Assembly: GCF_000308415.1 (NCBI RefSeq)
Contig: NZ_BAFS01000214.1
Location: 1 to 53,272 of the forward strand
Length of the DNA: 53,272 bases
DNA from: Nocardia asiatica NBRC 100129
GTDB taxonomy: Bacteria; Actinomycetota; Actinomycetes; Mycobacteriales; Mycobacteriaceae
Direction of reading: 5' to 3'
Shown: positions 41,604 to 49,707 of the stretch, one piece after another
Layout of the letters: the number at the start of each line of letters is the position of its first letter
How positions within the stretch are numbered: the first letter of the stretch is position 1
Notes under the pieces: model-generated
The model's input: only the letters and a program-made list of their open reading frames with translations
Database searches by the model: none
What the model was told of the DNA's origin: nothing
Translations under genes and position numbers: made by a program

Positions 41604-43085
41604 ATGACCGCCGTAGCAGCCACCGGCCAGCAGTCGCAGACAACGACTTTCGAATACCAGAAACGTGGACGCTGGCTCGACCACTGGGATCCGGACAACC
41701 CGAAGTTCTGGGCGTCCGGCGGCGCGCGAACCGCGCGCAAGAATCTGATCTTCTCCGTGTTCGCCGAGAATCTCGGCTTCAGCGTCTGGGTCATCTGGGG
41801 CACCGTGGTGACCAGCATGGGCGCGGCGGGCTTCGGCTTCCTCGAAGGCCTGGGCAAGGGCAACCCCACCGCGGTGAGCAACGCGCTGCTGCTGACCTCC
41901 ACCCCCACCCTGGTCGGCGCCGCCCTGCGCATTCCGTACACCTTCGCCATCCCACGGTTCGGCGGCCGGGCCTTCACCGTGTTCAGCGCGGCGATGCTGC
42001 TGATTCCGACGCTCGGCCTGGCCTATTTCGTCAACCAGCCGGGCACGCCGATGTGGGTGTTCCTGGTGCTGGCCGCACTCGCGGGCGTCGGCGGCGGCAA
42101 CTTCTCCTCCTCGATGGCCAACATCAACTTCTTCTTCCCCGAGGGCAAGAAGGGCGCCGCGCTGGGCATCAACGCGGCCGGCGGCAACCTCGGCGTCGCC
42201 CAGACCCAGCTGATCCTGCCGCTGCTGATCACCTTCGGCACGCACCTCATGGCGAAGGACCCGGGCGGCTACCGCTTCGGCATCACGCTGTCGGTGCTGG
42301 TCTGGGTGCCGTTCATCCTGGTCGCCGCGTTCGGCGCGCTGCGGTACATGGACAGCATCAGCACCGCCAAGTCCGACGGAAAGTCCTACCGGCGCGCGCT
42401 GACCAACCGGCACACCTGGGTGATGGCGGTCCTCTACATCGGCACCTTCGGCTCGTTCATCGGTTTCTCCTTCGCCTTCCCGACGCTGATCAAGGCCAAC
42501 TTCCCCGACCTGGCCAAGATCGGCTGGATCACCACGCTCGGTAACCTCGCGTTCCTCGGCGCCCTGGTCGGGTCGTTCAGCAGGCCGTTCGGCGGATGGG
42601 TGTCGGACAAGGTCGGCGGAGCGAAGATCACCCTGTACGTGTTCGGCGGCATGGCGATCGCGGTCGCGCTGATCATGGCCGGGCTGGAACTGAAGAGCTT
42701 CCCGCTGTACCTGGTCGCATTCCTGCTGCTGTTCGTGCTGACCGGCATCGGCAACGGCTCCACCTACCGGATGATCCCGACCATCTTCAGCGCGGAGTCC
42801 AAGAAGTACGCTTCCGAGCACGGTCTCGACCCGGCGGAAGCCGCCGCCTCGGCCAAGCGCCAGGCGGGCGCGGCGATCGGCGTCATCGGCGCGGTGGGCG
42901 CCTCCGGCGGCTGGCTGTTGCAGCAAGCGCTGCGGTTGTCGAACACGCACCTGCACAGCATGGCTCCCGCGTTCTGGGCCTACGCCGCGACCTTCCTGGT
43001 GATGGCCGCCGTCACCTGGTGGTTCTATCTGCGGTCCTCGTTCGCCATCCAGCGCGTTCCCTCGCTGGCGTACGCGAACGTCTGA
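41604..43085 (+). CDS. narK: second NarK-type nitrate/nitrite MFS transporter
   Basis: 493 residues, 12 membrane segments. NNP family motifs: GVGGGNFSSSMANINFFFPE near 163 and GIGNGSTYRMIPTIFSAES near 383. The N-terminal HWDPDNPKFWASGGARTARK mirrors the N-terminus of the narK at 37602-39122, but the two proteins are clearly divergent and not a recent duplication. It carries an insertion near residue 215 with a cytoplasmic loop. It may serve nitrate uptake or nitrite export for narGHJI. GAGAGGAAG lies about 6 nt before the ATG. A strong terminator follows. Confidence 0.93.
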   Translation: MTAVAATGQQSQTTTFEYQKRGRWLDHWDPDNPKFWASGGARTARKNLIFSVFAENLGFSVWVIWGTVVTSMGAAGFGFLEGLGKGNPTAVSNALLLTSTPTLVGAALRIPYTFAIPRFGGRAFTVFSAAMLLIPTLGLAYFVNQPGTPMWVFLVLAALAGVGGGNFSSSMANINFFFPEGKKGAALGINAAGGNLGVAQTQLILPLLITFGTHLMAKDPGGYRFGITLSVLVWVPFILVAAFGALRYMDSISTAKSDGKSYRRALTNRHTWVMAVLYIGTFGSFIGFSFAFPTLIKANFPDLAKIGWITTLGNLAFLGALVGSFSRPFGGWVSDKVGGAKITLYVFGGMAIAVALIMAGLELKSFPLYLVAFLLLFVLTGIGNGSTYRMIPTIFSAESKKYASEHGLDPAEAAASAKRQAGAAIGVIGAVGASGGWLLQQALRLSNTHLHSMAPAFWAYAATFLVMAAVTWWFYLRSSFAIQRVPSLAYANV

Positions 43086-43095
43086 CCGCCACAGC

Positions 43096-43125
43096 GTGTC
43101 CCGCGGTCCGGACCCCGCGGGACAC
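43096..43125 (+). terminator. strong hairpin after second narK
   Basis: GTGTCCCGCGG (43096-43106) pairs perfectly with CCGCGGGACAC (43115-43125) over an 8-nt loop, starting 10 nt after the stop codon. An 11-bp GC-rich stem without a U-run is typical of actinomycete terminators. Confidence 0.75.
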
Positions 43126-43450
43126 GGGCGCCGGCTGCGCCGTCCCCCTCCGGTGCAGCGGCCCACCGCTATCGAACGTCCGCCTGTCGCCCGGGTCGAA
43201 ACCCCGGGTCCGGCAACGGGTCCCGGCCTGCACCGGGACGACGGGCGGGCGTTCGGTCGTGTAGAGCCGGGGAGCGTGAGCGTCCGCTGGGCATCTGGCA
43301 CGGCTGGAGTGTCTGCGAGCATCGCGGGCCACGGAAAAGGGCTCCTATATCGCGCTGGACTTGCGGAACGCCTGAGCGAATGCGGTTGCGTCATCTCGAA
43401 GAAGCGGAACGCCTATCACGCCGACACTCTGGTCGGTGCCGTCACTCTGA
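43126..43450. other. intergenic, nothing recognised
   Basis: About 325 bases between the narK terminator and the EspG gene. No start with ribosome binding site, no RNA gene and no repeat was recognised. The flanking genes are convergent, so promoters are not expected here. Confidence 0.5.
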
Positions 43451-44224
43451 TCAGTACGGTAGGTGGACCCCGTCTCGCACTTCCTTGACCGTCCTGGCGA
43501 TCATCTGTTGCAGAGTGGTGACGATCCGCTCGGCGGTGGTCGGTTTGATCGTCAGCACATCGGCGCCGAACGTGACGTAGCGACCATCGTCTTCGACGTC
43601 GTTGAGCTGGAAATCTTTGCGCCCGTGCGTATGCCGATTGTCGACGCTGCCCATCGCGTAGACGCCGACGTGACCGATCAAAGTCATCGCACGGGTGAAG
43701 AATCGTTCGAACTCTTCACGCGGAGTCGGCCGCCAAGCGTCGCGGACCGGGGGGCGCGGCCGCCGCAACTCCTCCGCAGACGCCTGCAATTGCTTCCCCT
43801 GCCCGGGGGCGCAGACGGGGAACACGTCGACCACAGCCCGGGCCACCTCACCGGCGGACAGCAAGGTCAGCACCACGTCACCGCCGCGTTCCGGGTCCGG
43901 CCCCGGTTCCTGCACCGCCACCGCACCGTGCTGGTCGTGCACTCCCGCATGCGCCCGCAACCTGCGGTTCCGGCTCGGTCCGGCGAAACCGGCCACTTCG
44001 ACTCGGGCTTCCGGCGCCAGCAGCACTTCCACCGCGCGCAACAAATCGTCATCGATGCGCGGGCGCAGCGACCGAGCCGCCGTCTGCCGCAGCCGCAGAC
44101 TCTCCGACCGGAATTCCGTCGTGTGCTGGTGCTGCAAGGGATACGGCAGCACGTCCCGGCCGGTGGACTCCCACAGTGTCCGGAATTCGAGCGCGGTGAG
44201 CCGCCAGTTCTGTACCTCGGGCAT
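43451..44224 (-). CDS. EspG family ESX secretion-associated chaperone
   Basis: 257 residues. It shows the EspG pattern: WRLTALEFRTLWESTGRDVLP at the N-terminus, then PLQHQHTTE, VAGFAGPSRNRRLRAHAGVH near 78, a repeated half with RPTPREEFERFF near 165, and VGVYAMGSVDNRH (only fragments quoted). EspG proteins bind PE-PPE-like substrates in the cytoplasm and deliver them to type VII secretion. The substrate is probably the PPE-like protein encoded immediately upstream, 11 nt away. AAGGA lies about 9 nt before the ATG. No EccC ATPase or membrane component is in the window. Confidence 0.87.
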   Translation of the reverse strand: MPEVQNWRLTALEFRTLWESTGRDVLPYPLQHQHTTEFRSESLRLRQTAARSLRPRIDDDLLRAVEVLLAPEARVEVAGFAGPSRNRRLRAHAGVHDQHGAVAVQEPGPDPERGGDVVLTLLSAGEVARAVVDVFPVCAPGQGKQLQASAEELRRPRPPVRDAWRPTPREEFERFFTRAMTLIGHVGVYAMGSVDNRHTHGRKDFQLNDVEDDGRYVTFGADVLTIKPTTAERIVTTLQQMIARTVKEVRDGVHLPY

Positions 44225-44235
44225 GGGTGACGTCC

Positions 44236-45594
44236 TTATCGCGGGTTGTCACCGATCACCGGCGGCACCGACCTGGGCAGGTCGTCGAGCCCGGTGAGTT
44301 CGTCGCCGTGCTCCTGCGTGATCAGGTAGTCGGGAATGCCCTTGGTGGATTCTTCCTCGGACTTGCCGCCGCGCGCACCAGGAGCCATTCCGCCCATGCC
44401 GCCCATGCCGGCGCGAGCGGGAGAAGCACCCGTTCGCGCCGCGGCGGCCGGGGCCACGCTGGGGTTGTTCGATGTAGCTCGCGGAGGCACCGAGACGCCC
44501 GGCGCACCGGGATTGGCAGGACTTCCGGGAGTGCCCGGCGTGCCGAGATGCGGACTTCCGGGAGTGCCCGGAGTAGTCGGCACTCCGCTCGGACCGGGCG
44601 TCGTGGGGGCGGGCGTGGTCGAAGCCGGTGTGGTCGAAGCGGGCGTAGTCGATTCCTGCGTCGTGGACGACGGTTCAGTACTGGTCGACTCCGGTGCTTC
44701 CGAGGTGGTATCCGAGGACTGAGTGCTCGATGGGGTTGTCGGATCGTCAGTGGTGTTCGTACTGGAAGGGTTCGAACTGGGTGACGAGGTTCCCGACGGG
44801 TTCCCGCTGCCGTAGTCCGTGCTCTTCGGAATGCTGCCGTCGTCGGCGCCCCCCGGATTCGCGGCGGGCGACGGACGCGGGATCACGGGCACGTTGGTAT
44901 CGGACTCCATCACCACCGGGGCGTAGACGGTGCGCAGCACCCGCAACGCCTCCGCCTTCGCGTTGTACTCGGCGACGTCGTCGTTGCGCCATCCGCGCCC
45001 AGCCACCCAGGCCAGGGCATTGCCGACACCACTGCGATGTTCCGGCGCATGCGGGACCAACTGCTTGGTGGGCTCCAGCCCCGTCAACAATTCGGCCAAC
45101 TTGCTGCTGGTCAGCCGGGCGGCGTTCGAGACCTGCGCACCTTGTGCGGCGTAATCACCGACCGCACTCGCCGCGGCATTGCGCGCCTCGCCTCGCCATA
45201 CACCCTCGTCGGTCGCTCGCGCCATCGCCTGCGTGAAGGTATCCAACGAGGTTTGATGCCGGTCGGCGATGGTGTTCCACGCGGTCACAAGGTCGCCGAC
45301 CGCCTTCAAGTCGATTTGATCGACCTTTTGACGCAACGTGGCGACATCGTGCCTCTCGAACTCATCCGCGTCGAGAACTTCCCTCGGCCGGAACTCGCCC
45401 TGGAAACCGACACCGGCTGCCCGGTTGCGCACGCCATCGCGCTGCTGGTTGTACTTGTCCTGCACTGCGGCGGGATCGACATCGGGCTGCAACTCCTCAC
45501 CCGACACCCAGTTGGTGACATTGCGCAGCACAGTGGAACCCAACTGCCCGTAGTCGAGCTCGAAGGCTCTCAGACTGTCGAACGGGTTACCCAT
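44236..45594 (-). CDS. PPE/WXG-like ESX substrate with Ser/Thr/Pro-rich tail
   Basis: 452 residues. The helical N-terminal 230 or so contain VDQIDLKAVGDLVTAWNTIA and a W-x-G turn in DEGVWRGEARNAAASAV near 133, the fold of WXG100/PPE proteins. From about 250 to 375 the sequence is a Ser/Thr/Pro linker with repeats such as STTPAS and GTPGSP. Near 410 a Gly/Met stretch (AGMGGMGGMAPGARGG) recalls the tails of PPE-type proteins in nocardiae. It lacks a signal peptide and is probably exported through an ESX system after binding EspG. Its ATG overlaps the stop of the gene upstream by one base. Confidence 0.8.
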   Translation of the reverse strand: MGNPFDSLRAFELDYGQLGSTVLRNVTNWVSGEELQPDVDPAAVQDKYNQQRDGVRNRAAGVGFQGEFRPREVLDADEFERHDVATLRQKVDQIDLKAVGDLVTAWNTIADRHQTSLDTFTQAMARATDEGVWRGEARNAAASAVGDYAAQGAQVSNAARLTSSKLAELLTGLEPTKQLVPHAPEHRSGVGNALAWVAGRGWRNDDVAEYNAKAEALRVLRTVYAPVVMESDTNVPVIPRPSPAANPGGADDGSIPKSTDYGSGNPSGTSSPSSNPSSTNTTDDPTTPSSTQSSDTTSEAPESTSTEPSSTTQESTTPASTTPASTTPAPTTPGPSGVPTTPGTPGSPHLGTPGTPGSPANPGAPGVSVPPRATSNNPSVAPAAAARTGASPARAGMGGMGGMAPGARGGKSEEESTKGIPDYLITQEHGDELTGLDDLPRSVPPVIGDNPR

Positions 45595-45977
45595 CAGCGC
45601 ACCTGCTCGGTGGTGCTCGCGATCTGCGTGGCGTTCTCGATGTCCTGACCGGTGATGCGCTTGAAGGAGATCGCCATGACCTCGCGCATGTTCTTCACAG
45701 TCTCGATGTGTTCGTTGATTACCTGGTCGATCGAATGAGGCTCCCCCGTTGATTGCTTCAGAAACTTCTTCGTCAGGTCATCAGCCATATCGAAGTCTCC
45801 GAAGCCCGACACATTTTGAGTAGCACGCGCCAGGCGCACGAATTCCTGCAGATCACTGATGCGCTGGTCACACGCTTTAGCGCAGTAGTAAGCAGCGTTC
45901 TCGTCATCGAGGTACAGTTCTCCCCCTCGCGCTTGGTCAGCAAGCCGACTCCACAGCGCAGCATTGCCCTCGGCCAT
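45594..45977 (-). CDS. small helical ESX-locus protein, putative PPE-like partner
   Basis: 127 residues, all-helical, with no WXG motif. It starts MAEGNAALWSRLADQARGGE, has a conserved-looking AAYYCAKACDQRI near 29, and a long C-terminal helix with INEHIETVKNMREVMAISFK. The size and position directly before the PPE-like gene, with TGATG overlap, are those of a PE- or EsxB-like partner that forms a helical pair with the PPE-like protein. This is inference from context. GGGAGG lies about 6 nt before the ATG. Confidence 0.7.
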   Translation of the reverse strand: MAEGNAALWSRLADQARGGELYLDDENAAYYCAKACDQRISDLQEFVRLARATQNVSGFGDFDMADDLTKKFLKQSTGEPHSIDQVINEHIETVKNMREVMAISFKRITGQDIENATQIASTTEQVR

Positions 45978-45992
45978 ACGATCCCTCCCTGA

Positions 45993-46523
45993 TCAACGCG
46001 GTAGTACAGGCACAATTCGCTCGCCGACTCGATAGAGGACCGTGCACGGGTCTTCGAGACCTTCCATGCCAGCCCGGTTCAGGATGCTCAATTGCAGGAC
46101 ACCCTGTGACGCGGGGAAAAGGACGTCACATCCGAGATTCTTCGACGCACCCTCGACCTTGAATTGCCGACCTTGACGACTTGCGACCGTAACGTCCTTG
46201 AACTCGACGTTTCCGGGCTTGCGCTCGAACTCCGCCACAGTTCGACCGGTCGAGTACACCGTGATGAAGTACCGGGGCCCATCCCAAGCGCAAATTTCCC
46301 AGCCGGATTGGTGCACCCCCGCGATACCCGCCTCTCCGCTGGCCGGGTCCACTCCAGACGCCCGCAACACATCATCCGGAATCCCCGTGCACGGGTTGAA
46401 CAAAGCTTGTGCGGCGGTCGTGCCGGTACTCGTCGTAGGCGATCCGTTCGTGGTGTCCCCGCACCCGACGACTCCGGTCGCCAACGCGCCGACGAGCAGT
46501 GTCAGCATGATTCGACGACTCAT
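45993..46523 (-). CDS. DUF3558 lipoprotein
   Basis: 176 residues. The lipoprotein signal is MSRRIMLTLLVGALATGVVG followed directly by Cys at residue 21. After a Ser/Thr spacer comes the DUF3558 core: FNPCTGIPDDVLRASGVDPA, GWEICAWDG, and CDVLFPASQGVLQLSIL, closing with DPCTVLYRV. The paired cysteines probably form disulfides outside the membrane. DUF3558 lipoproteins are frequent next to ESX-related genes in nocardiae and mycobacteria; their role is unknown. ATG 46523 gives a proper signal peptide; the in-frame ATG 46565 would bury it. Confidence 0.88.
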   Translation of the reverse strand: MSRRIMLTLLVGALATGVVGCGDTTNGSPTTSTGTTAAQALFNPCTGIPDDVLRASGVDPASGEAGIAGVHQSGWEICAWDGPRYFITVYSTGRTVAEFERKPGNVEFKDVTVASRQGRQFKVEGASKNLGCDVLFPASQGVLQLSILNRAGMEGLEDPCTVLYRVGERIVPVLPR

Positions 46524-46748
46524 CCCCACCCTCTCGACCCTGTGACGACGACTCAGGTGCGCCAACCGTAGCAGAAGAGCTGGCGGTATCCCTCTGGCGA
46601 CGGGCGGGCCGCGGTCTGACCGTAGGACGGCTCTTGCGTTGCGCTGTCACGGGTTTGGGGTCGTGTCTAGGGTGGCAGTGCGGTAACGAACTGAACGAGA
46701 GCCAGGACATACGACTGAGTTCGTCGGATGATCGAAGGAGCTGTAACC

Positions 46749-47168
46749 ATGAAGTTCGGCAAGATCGCGGCCGGTGCGGCGCTCGCCGCCGCCGCCATCT
46801 CTGTTGCTCCCGCCGTCGCCTCTGCCGAGGACCCGGAGTTTCCACGCAACGGCGTGATCCCAGCCGGGACCTATCACATCGGCCGTGGTCCCTCCAATAT
46901 CGTCGGGTCGCCGATCGAGAACTGCGACCTGCAGGTCTTTCCGGATGGCCGGTCGGTGACGCTGGTCTGCGGCACCTCGAGCCGGGGCGGGCATCAGAGA
47001 CCGGTCGGCCCGGACGAAACATACGTGACGTTCGACTACATACCCTTCGGGCTTGACCTGCGTGACATCGACCCTCGACAGGGAATCTGGACCGGAACGG
47101 TGAATATCGCAGGGACCCCGATCATCGCACCGTACCCGCTGGCATCGGTCTGGCTCAGCCGCCGGTGA
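46749..47168 (+). CDS. small secreted protein of unknown function
   Basis: 139 residues. MKFGKIAAGAALAAAAISVA is a classic signal peptide, cleaved probably after ASA near residue 28. The mature part is about 110 residues, beta-rich, with IPAGTYHIGR near 38 and two cysteines (NCDLQVFP, LVCGTSS) that may form a disulfide. No domain is recognised. GAAGGAG lies 9 nt before the ATG. It is divergent from the DUF3558 lipoprotein gene and may be expressed with the envelope genes around it. Confidence 0.82.
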   Translation: MKFGKIAAGAALAAAAISVAPAVASAEDPEFPRNGVIPAGTYHIGRGPSNIVGSPIENCDLQVFPDGRSVTLVCGTSSRGGHQRPVGPDETYVTFDYIPFGLDLRDIDPRQGIWTGTVNIAGTPIIAPYPLASVWLSRR

Positions 47169-47286
47169 ACCGGCCGCGCCCGGAACAGGGCGATCGAGCA
47201 TGACGCCTGTCAGTGTCGAGACGACGGCGGTCCGGCCTCGGCTTCAATGCCGGAGTCCGGGCCGTCGTCGCTCTACTTTCGCGGTC

Positions 47287-47502
47287 TCACAGATCAGACG
47301 ACCGTGTGAACGCGCCATCTATGACACACGCCGTGAAGGCATCCCACTCACCCGGTGTGAATATCAACGCCGGGCCGGTCGGGTTCTTCGAATCACGGAC
47401 GCCGACCTGGTCCGCATCGAGCCATGCGACTTCCACACATGATTCGCCGTCGCTGCTGTACCGCGACTTGAACCAGTGAACGCCGAACTTCTCTACGGTC
47501 AC
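47287..47502 (-). CDS. DUF397 protein
   Basis: 71 residues. The family signature is clear: WFKSRYSSDGESCVEVAWLD and VGVRDSKNPTGPALIFTPGE, ending with WDAFTACVIDG. DUF397 proteins are small partners encoded beside XRE-DUF5753 regulators in actinomycetes, as in the WhiJ-type developmental loci of Streptomyces, and are thought to antagonise them. GTG 47502 is preferred: it overlaps the regulator stop as GTGA and has GGAGG 8 nt upstream. An ATG at 47517 in the same frame is an alternative. Confidence 0.92.
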   Translation of the reverse strand: MTVEKFGVHWFKSRYSSDGESCVEVAWLDADQVGVRDSKNPTGPALIFTPGEWDAFTACVIDGAFTRSSDL

Positions 47503-48374
47503 TGCTGGTACCTCCACGCTAGGTTCCTCAGCAGATCTCGTGATGCTTGTTCTCCGAGTGCGCCGCGCCGCAGGTCTTCGTAGAAGTCTTGATACCGCTG
47601 CACATCAGCGGGTTCCTCGAAAATCATCGTTCCTATCGCTCCTTCGGTATAAACAACAGCTGGCTCGTCACGCGGGAAGTCGAGGATGATATAGGGCGGT
47701 ATCGCCAAACCGGCGGGAAATCCCGCGCTGAACGGGACGATTCGAATCGACACGTTGTCGCGCGTCCCTATGTCGGCCAGATGGCGGAGCTGGCAGGACA
47801 TGTCGCGGTCAGATCCGACAACAGTGCGCAACACCGTCTCGTGCAGTAGAAATTCGGCGGGCAACGGCTTGTGTCGGCGCGTCAAGATCGTCTGTCTTCT
47901 CATTCGCAGTGCGACACGCTGCTCCACTTCTTCAGGCGTGTTCGGCGGGGGTGCCGCCGTGACCACTCCCGCGTAGTCCGCAGTTTGCAGCAGCCCTGGT
48001 ACTACCAGTGACTGGTAGACGTGGAGGCCAGTAGCAACGGCCTCCAGTTGCAGATACGTGTTGAACCCAGGTCGTACCAGGTCCCGAAAGTCCTCCCACC
48101 AAGGTTTCACGCGCGTCTGCTCGGCGAGGGATTTCAGATACTCGGTCCGTTCTTTCGGTAGCCCGTAGTACTCGCAGATGAACTCGACATCCCGAACCTT
48201 GACCTTCTCGTTCTGCCCGAGTTCCAGCCGCCCCAGTGTGGACCGGCTGATCTCCAGTACTTCGGCTACCTGCTCGAGCGTGTAGCCGCTGGCCTGGCGC
48301 GCGTCGCGCAGTGCGCGGCCCAGCTGGCGACGCGGCAGCGTCGTCCGGCTGATGTCCGACCTGGTACCCACCAT
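47499..48374 (-). CDS. XRE-type regulator with DUF5753
   Basis: 291 residues. Helix-turn-helix at about 15-70: LGRALRDARQASGYTLEQVA, VLEISRSTLGRLELGQNEKV. The DUF5753 domain covers about 105-280: LQLEAVATGLHVYQSLVVPG, LLQTADYAGVV, the RRQTILTR helix, ETVLRTVVG and RIVPFSAGFPAG. It forms a regulatory pair with the DUF397 gene overlapping its 3' end. GGGGAGG lies 10 nt before ATG 48374. Two direct repeats lie just upstream and may be its own operator. Confidence 0.93.
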   Translation of the reverse strand: MVGTRSDISRTTLPRRQLGRALRDARQASGYTLEQVAEVLEISRSTLGRLELGQNEKVKVRDVEFICEYYGLPKERTEYLKSLAEQTRVKPWWEDFRDLVRPGFNTYLQLEAVATGLHVYQSLVVPGLLQTADYAGVVTAAPPPNTPEEVEQRVALRMRRQTILTRRHKPLPAEFLLHETVLRTVVGSDRDMSCQLRHLADIGTRDNVSIRIVPFSAGFPAGLAIPPYIILDFPRDEPAVVYTEGAIGTMIFEEPADVQRYQDFYEDLRRGALGEQASRDLLRNLAWRYQQ

Positions 48375-48389
48375 TCCGCTGTGTCCTCC

Positions 48390-48427
48390 CCTGCTTTCCC
48401 ACGGTGTGACCTGCTTTTTTCCCACGG
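48390..48427. repeat. direct repeats in the XRE regulator promoter region
   Basis: CCTGCTTTCCCACGG (48390-48404) and CCTGCTTTTTTCCCACGG (48410-48427) repeat with a 20-bp offset, differing only by three extra T. They lie 16 to 53 bp before the regulator's ATG. Two helical turns apart on one DNA face, they look like paired operator sites for an autoregulating protein. Confidence 0.5.
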
Positions 48428-48653
48428 CGAGAATCGACGTGCGCCCAACTCGGGAAGCGTTCGGCGCGGACGCGCCGGTTGCTCCGCCCCGGCCGTTTCG
48501 AGCCTCCCGTCGTGGGCACGCTGCGCAGCATATGCGCATGGCCGAAGAAGACGGAACAGAAATCAGGACCAACTCCGCAGTGACGCAAAGACATGCGCGC
48601 GGGCGTGGTCGGGCGTCGGCGCGGTCGACGGAACCGCCGCGAGGGTGAAGCGG

Positions 48654-48971
48654 TTGCATCGAACCACGCTCGGAGCCGTACAGACCGGCTGGTGGGTAGT
48701 GGGAAATCGGATCGAGATCGTCTACATGCGCGACGCCGCCGACCCCACGCCTGCCTACCGGCTGCGCAACAACGGCGACACCGTGCCGATTCCTCTGGGG
48801 CAGAACGGGTTCGTCGCTTTCGACGAGCGCGCGTTTCCGGATCTGGCGCAGGTTCGCGAATGGTACCCACGCCACTTCCGGCTGTGGGATGCGGTGCGCA
48901 CCCAGTTCTGGGAGGTGTTACTGCCCGCGAGCGGGGCACGCACCACCCCGCCTCGATCACCGCACATATGA
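48654..48971 (+). CDS. hypothetical protein, regulator-adjacent
   Basis: 105 residues, not recognised. It reads HRTTLGAVQTGWWVVGNRIE at the start, has YRLRNNGDTVPIPLGQNGFV near 34 and a Trp/Arg-rich end (WYPRHFRLWD, WEVLLPAS). It is beta-rich, soluble, with no signal peptide. The TTG at 48654 is chosen because GAGGGTG lies upstream at a suitable distance; a GTG at 48645 is in frame but touches that site. It is divergent from the XRE regulator with about 280 bp between, and is followed 52 nt later by another unknown gene. Confidence 0.55.
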   Translation: MHRTTLGAVQTGWWVVGNRIEIVYMRDAADPTPAYRLRNNGDTVPIPLGQNGFVAFDERAFPDLAQVREWYPRHFRLWDAVRTQFWEVLLPASGARTTPPRSPHI

Positions 48972-49023
48972 ATTCACTCGACCGCATTCACGGCATCAAC
49001 AGGACCCACGACCGAAGAGGGAA

Positions 49024-49668
49024 ATGTCGAAGCGACGCAATCGACCGCGACACGAGTCGCGGCAGCAGACCAACTCCACCATTCGATACCCGCGGCGCGC
49101 GACCATCGACGCGCTACTCACGGCAATGATGACCGAACGCCGCGCAGATGCCGCCGATGCCGACACCATCCACTTCTGGGGATTCGCCCGCACCGAGAAC
49201 TTCTCCGCGCAGGACGCGGCCCACACCTCGATCGTTCTCGATCCCCACGCTGAACGCTCCCCCGTCCTGGATTCGGCCGAATGGCTGATCCGGAGGTTCG
49301 CGGGCCGCATGTGGGGGTTCGGGCTGGCCTACCTGACGGTGGGCGAGATGTTCACCGGCGCCGAGGGCGTCCCCCCGGACGCGATACAGGCCGCGGCGGC
49401 GGGCCGCATGAGCGAACGCGCCACCGCCGACACCATGTGCGCGGCAACGATCTTCGACGCCCGAGCACGCGGCTACACCGCGCTGACGTACCTCCACCTG
49501 CCCGAACTCGGGGCGACGCCCACTTGGGTGAAGGACACCCGACGATCCGTCGACGCCTGGATCACCCTCTTCGACCAGCGTGCCGTCGCAGCGCATGTGT
49601 GGGCGGCGGCGATAACGCTGGATCCACACGCCAACCACACCGCCATAGCTCGACTACGGTCGCACTGA
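49024..49668 (+). CDS. hypothetical protein
   Basis: 214 residues, not recognised. The first 25 residues are strongly basic (MSKRRNRPRHESRQQTNSTI). The rest is mixed alpha/beta with HFWGFARTENFSAQDAAHTS near 50, FAGRMWGFGLAYLTVGEMF near 91 and a C-terminal helical stretch ending LDPHANHTAIARLRSH. No signal peptide or membrane segment. AGAGGG lies just before ATG 49024. It may be co-transcribed with the preceding unknown gene. Confidence 0.65.
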   Translation: MSKRRNRPRHESRQQTNSTIRYPRRATIDALLTAMMTERRADAADADTIHFWGFARTENFSAQDAAHTSIVLDPHAERSPVLDSAEWLIRRFAGRMWGFGLAYLTVGEMFTGAEGVPPDAIQAAAAGRMSERATADTMCAATIFDARARGYTALTYLHLPELGATPTWVKDTRRSVDAWITLFDQRAVAAHVWAAAITLDPHANHTAIARLRSH

Positions 49669-49707
49669 TGCCTCCGGTCCGGATGGCCCGATGCCGCGGG
49701 AGAACCG

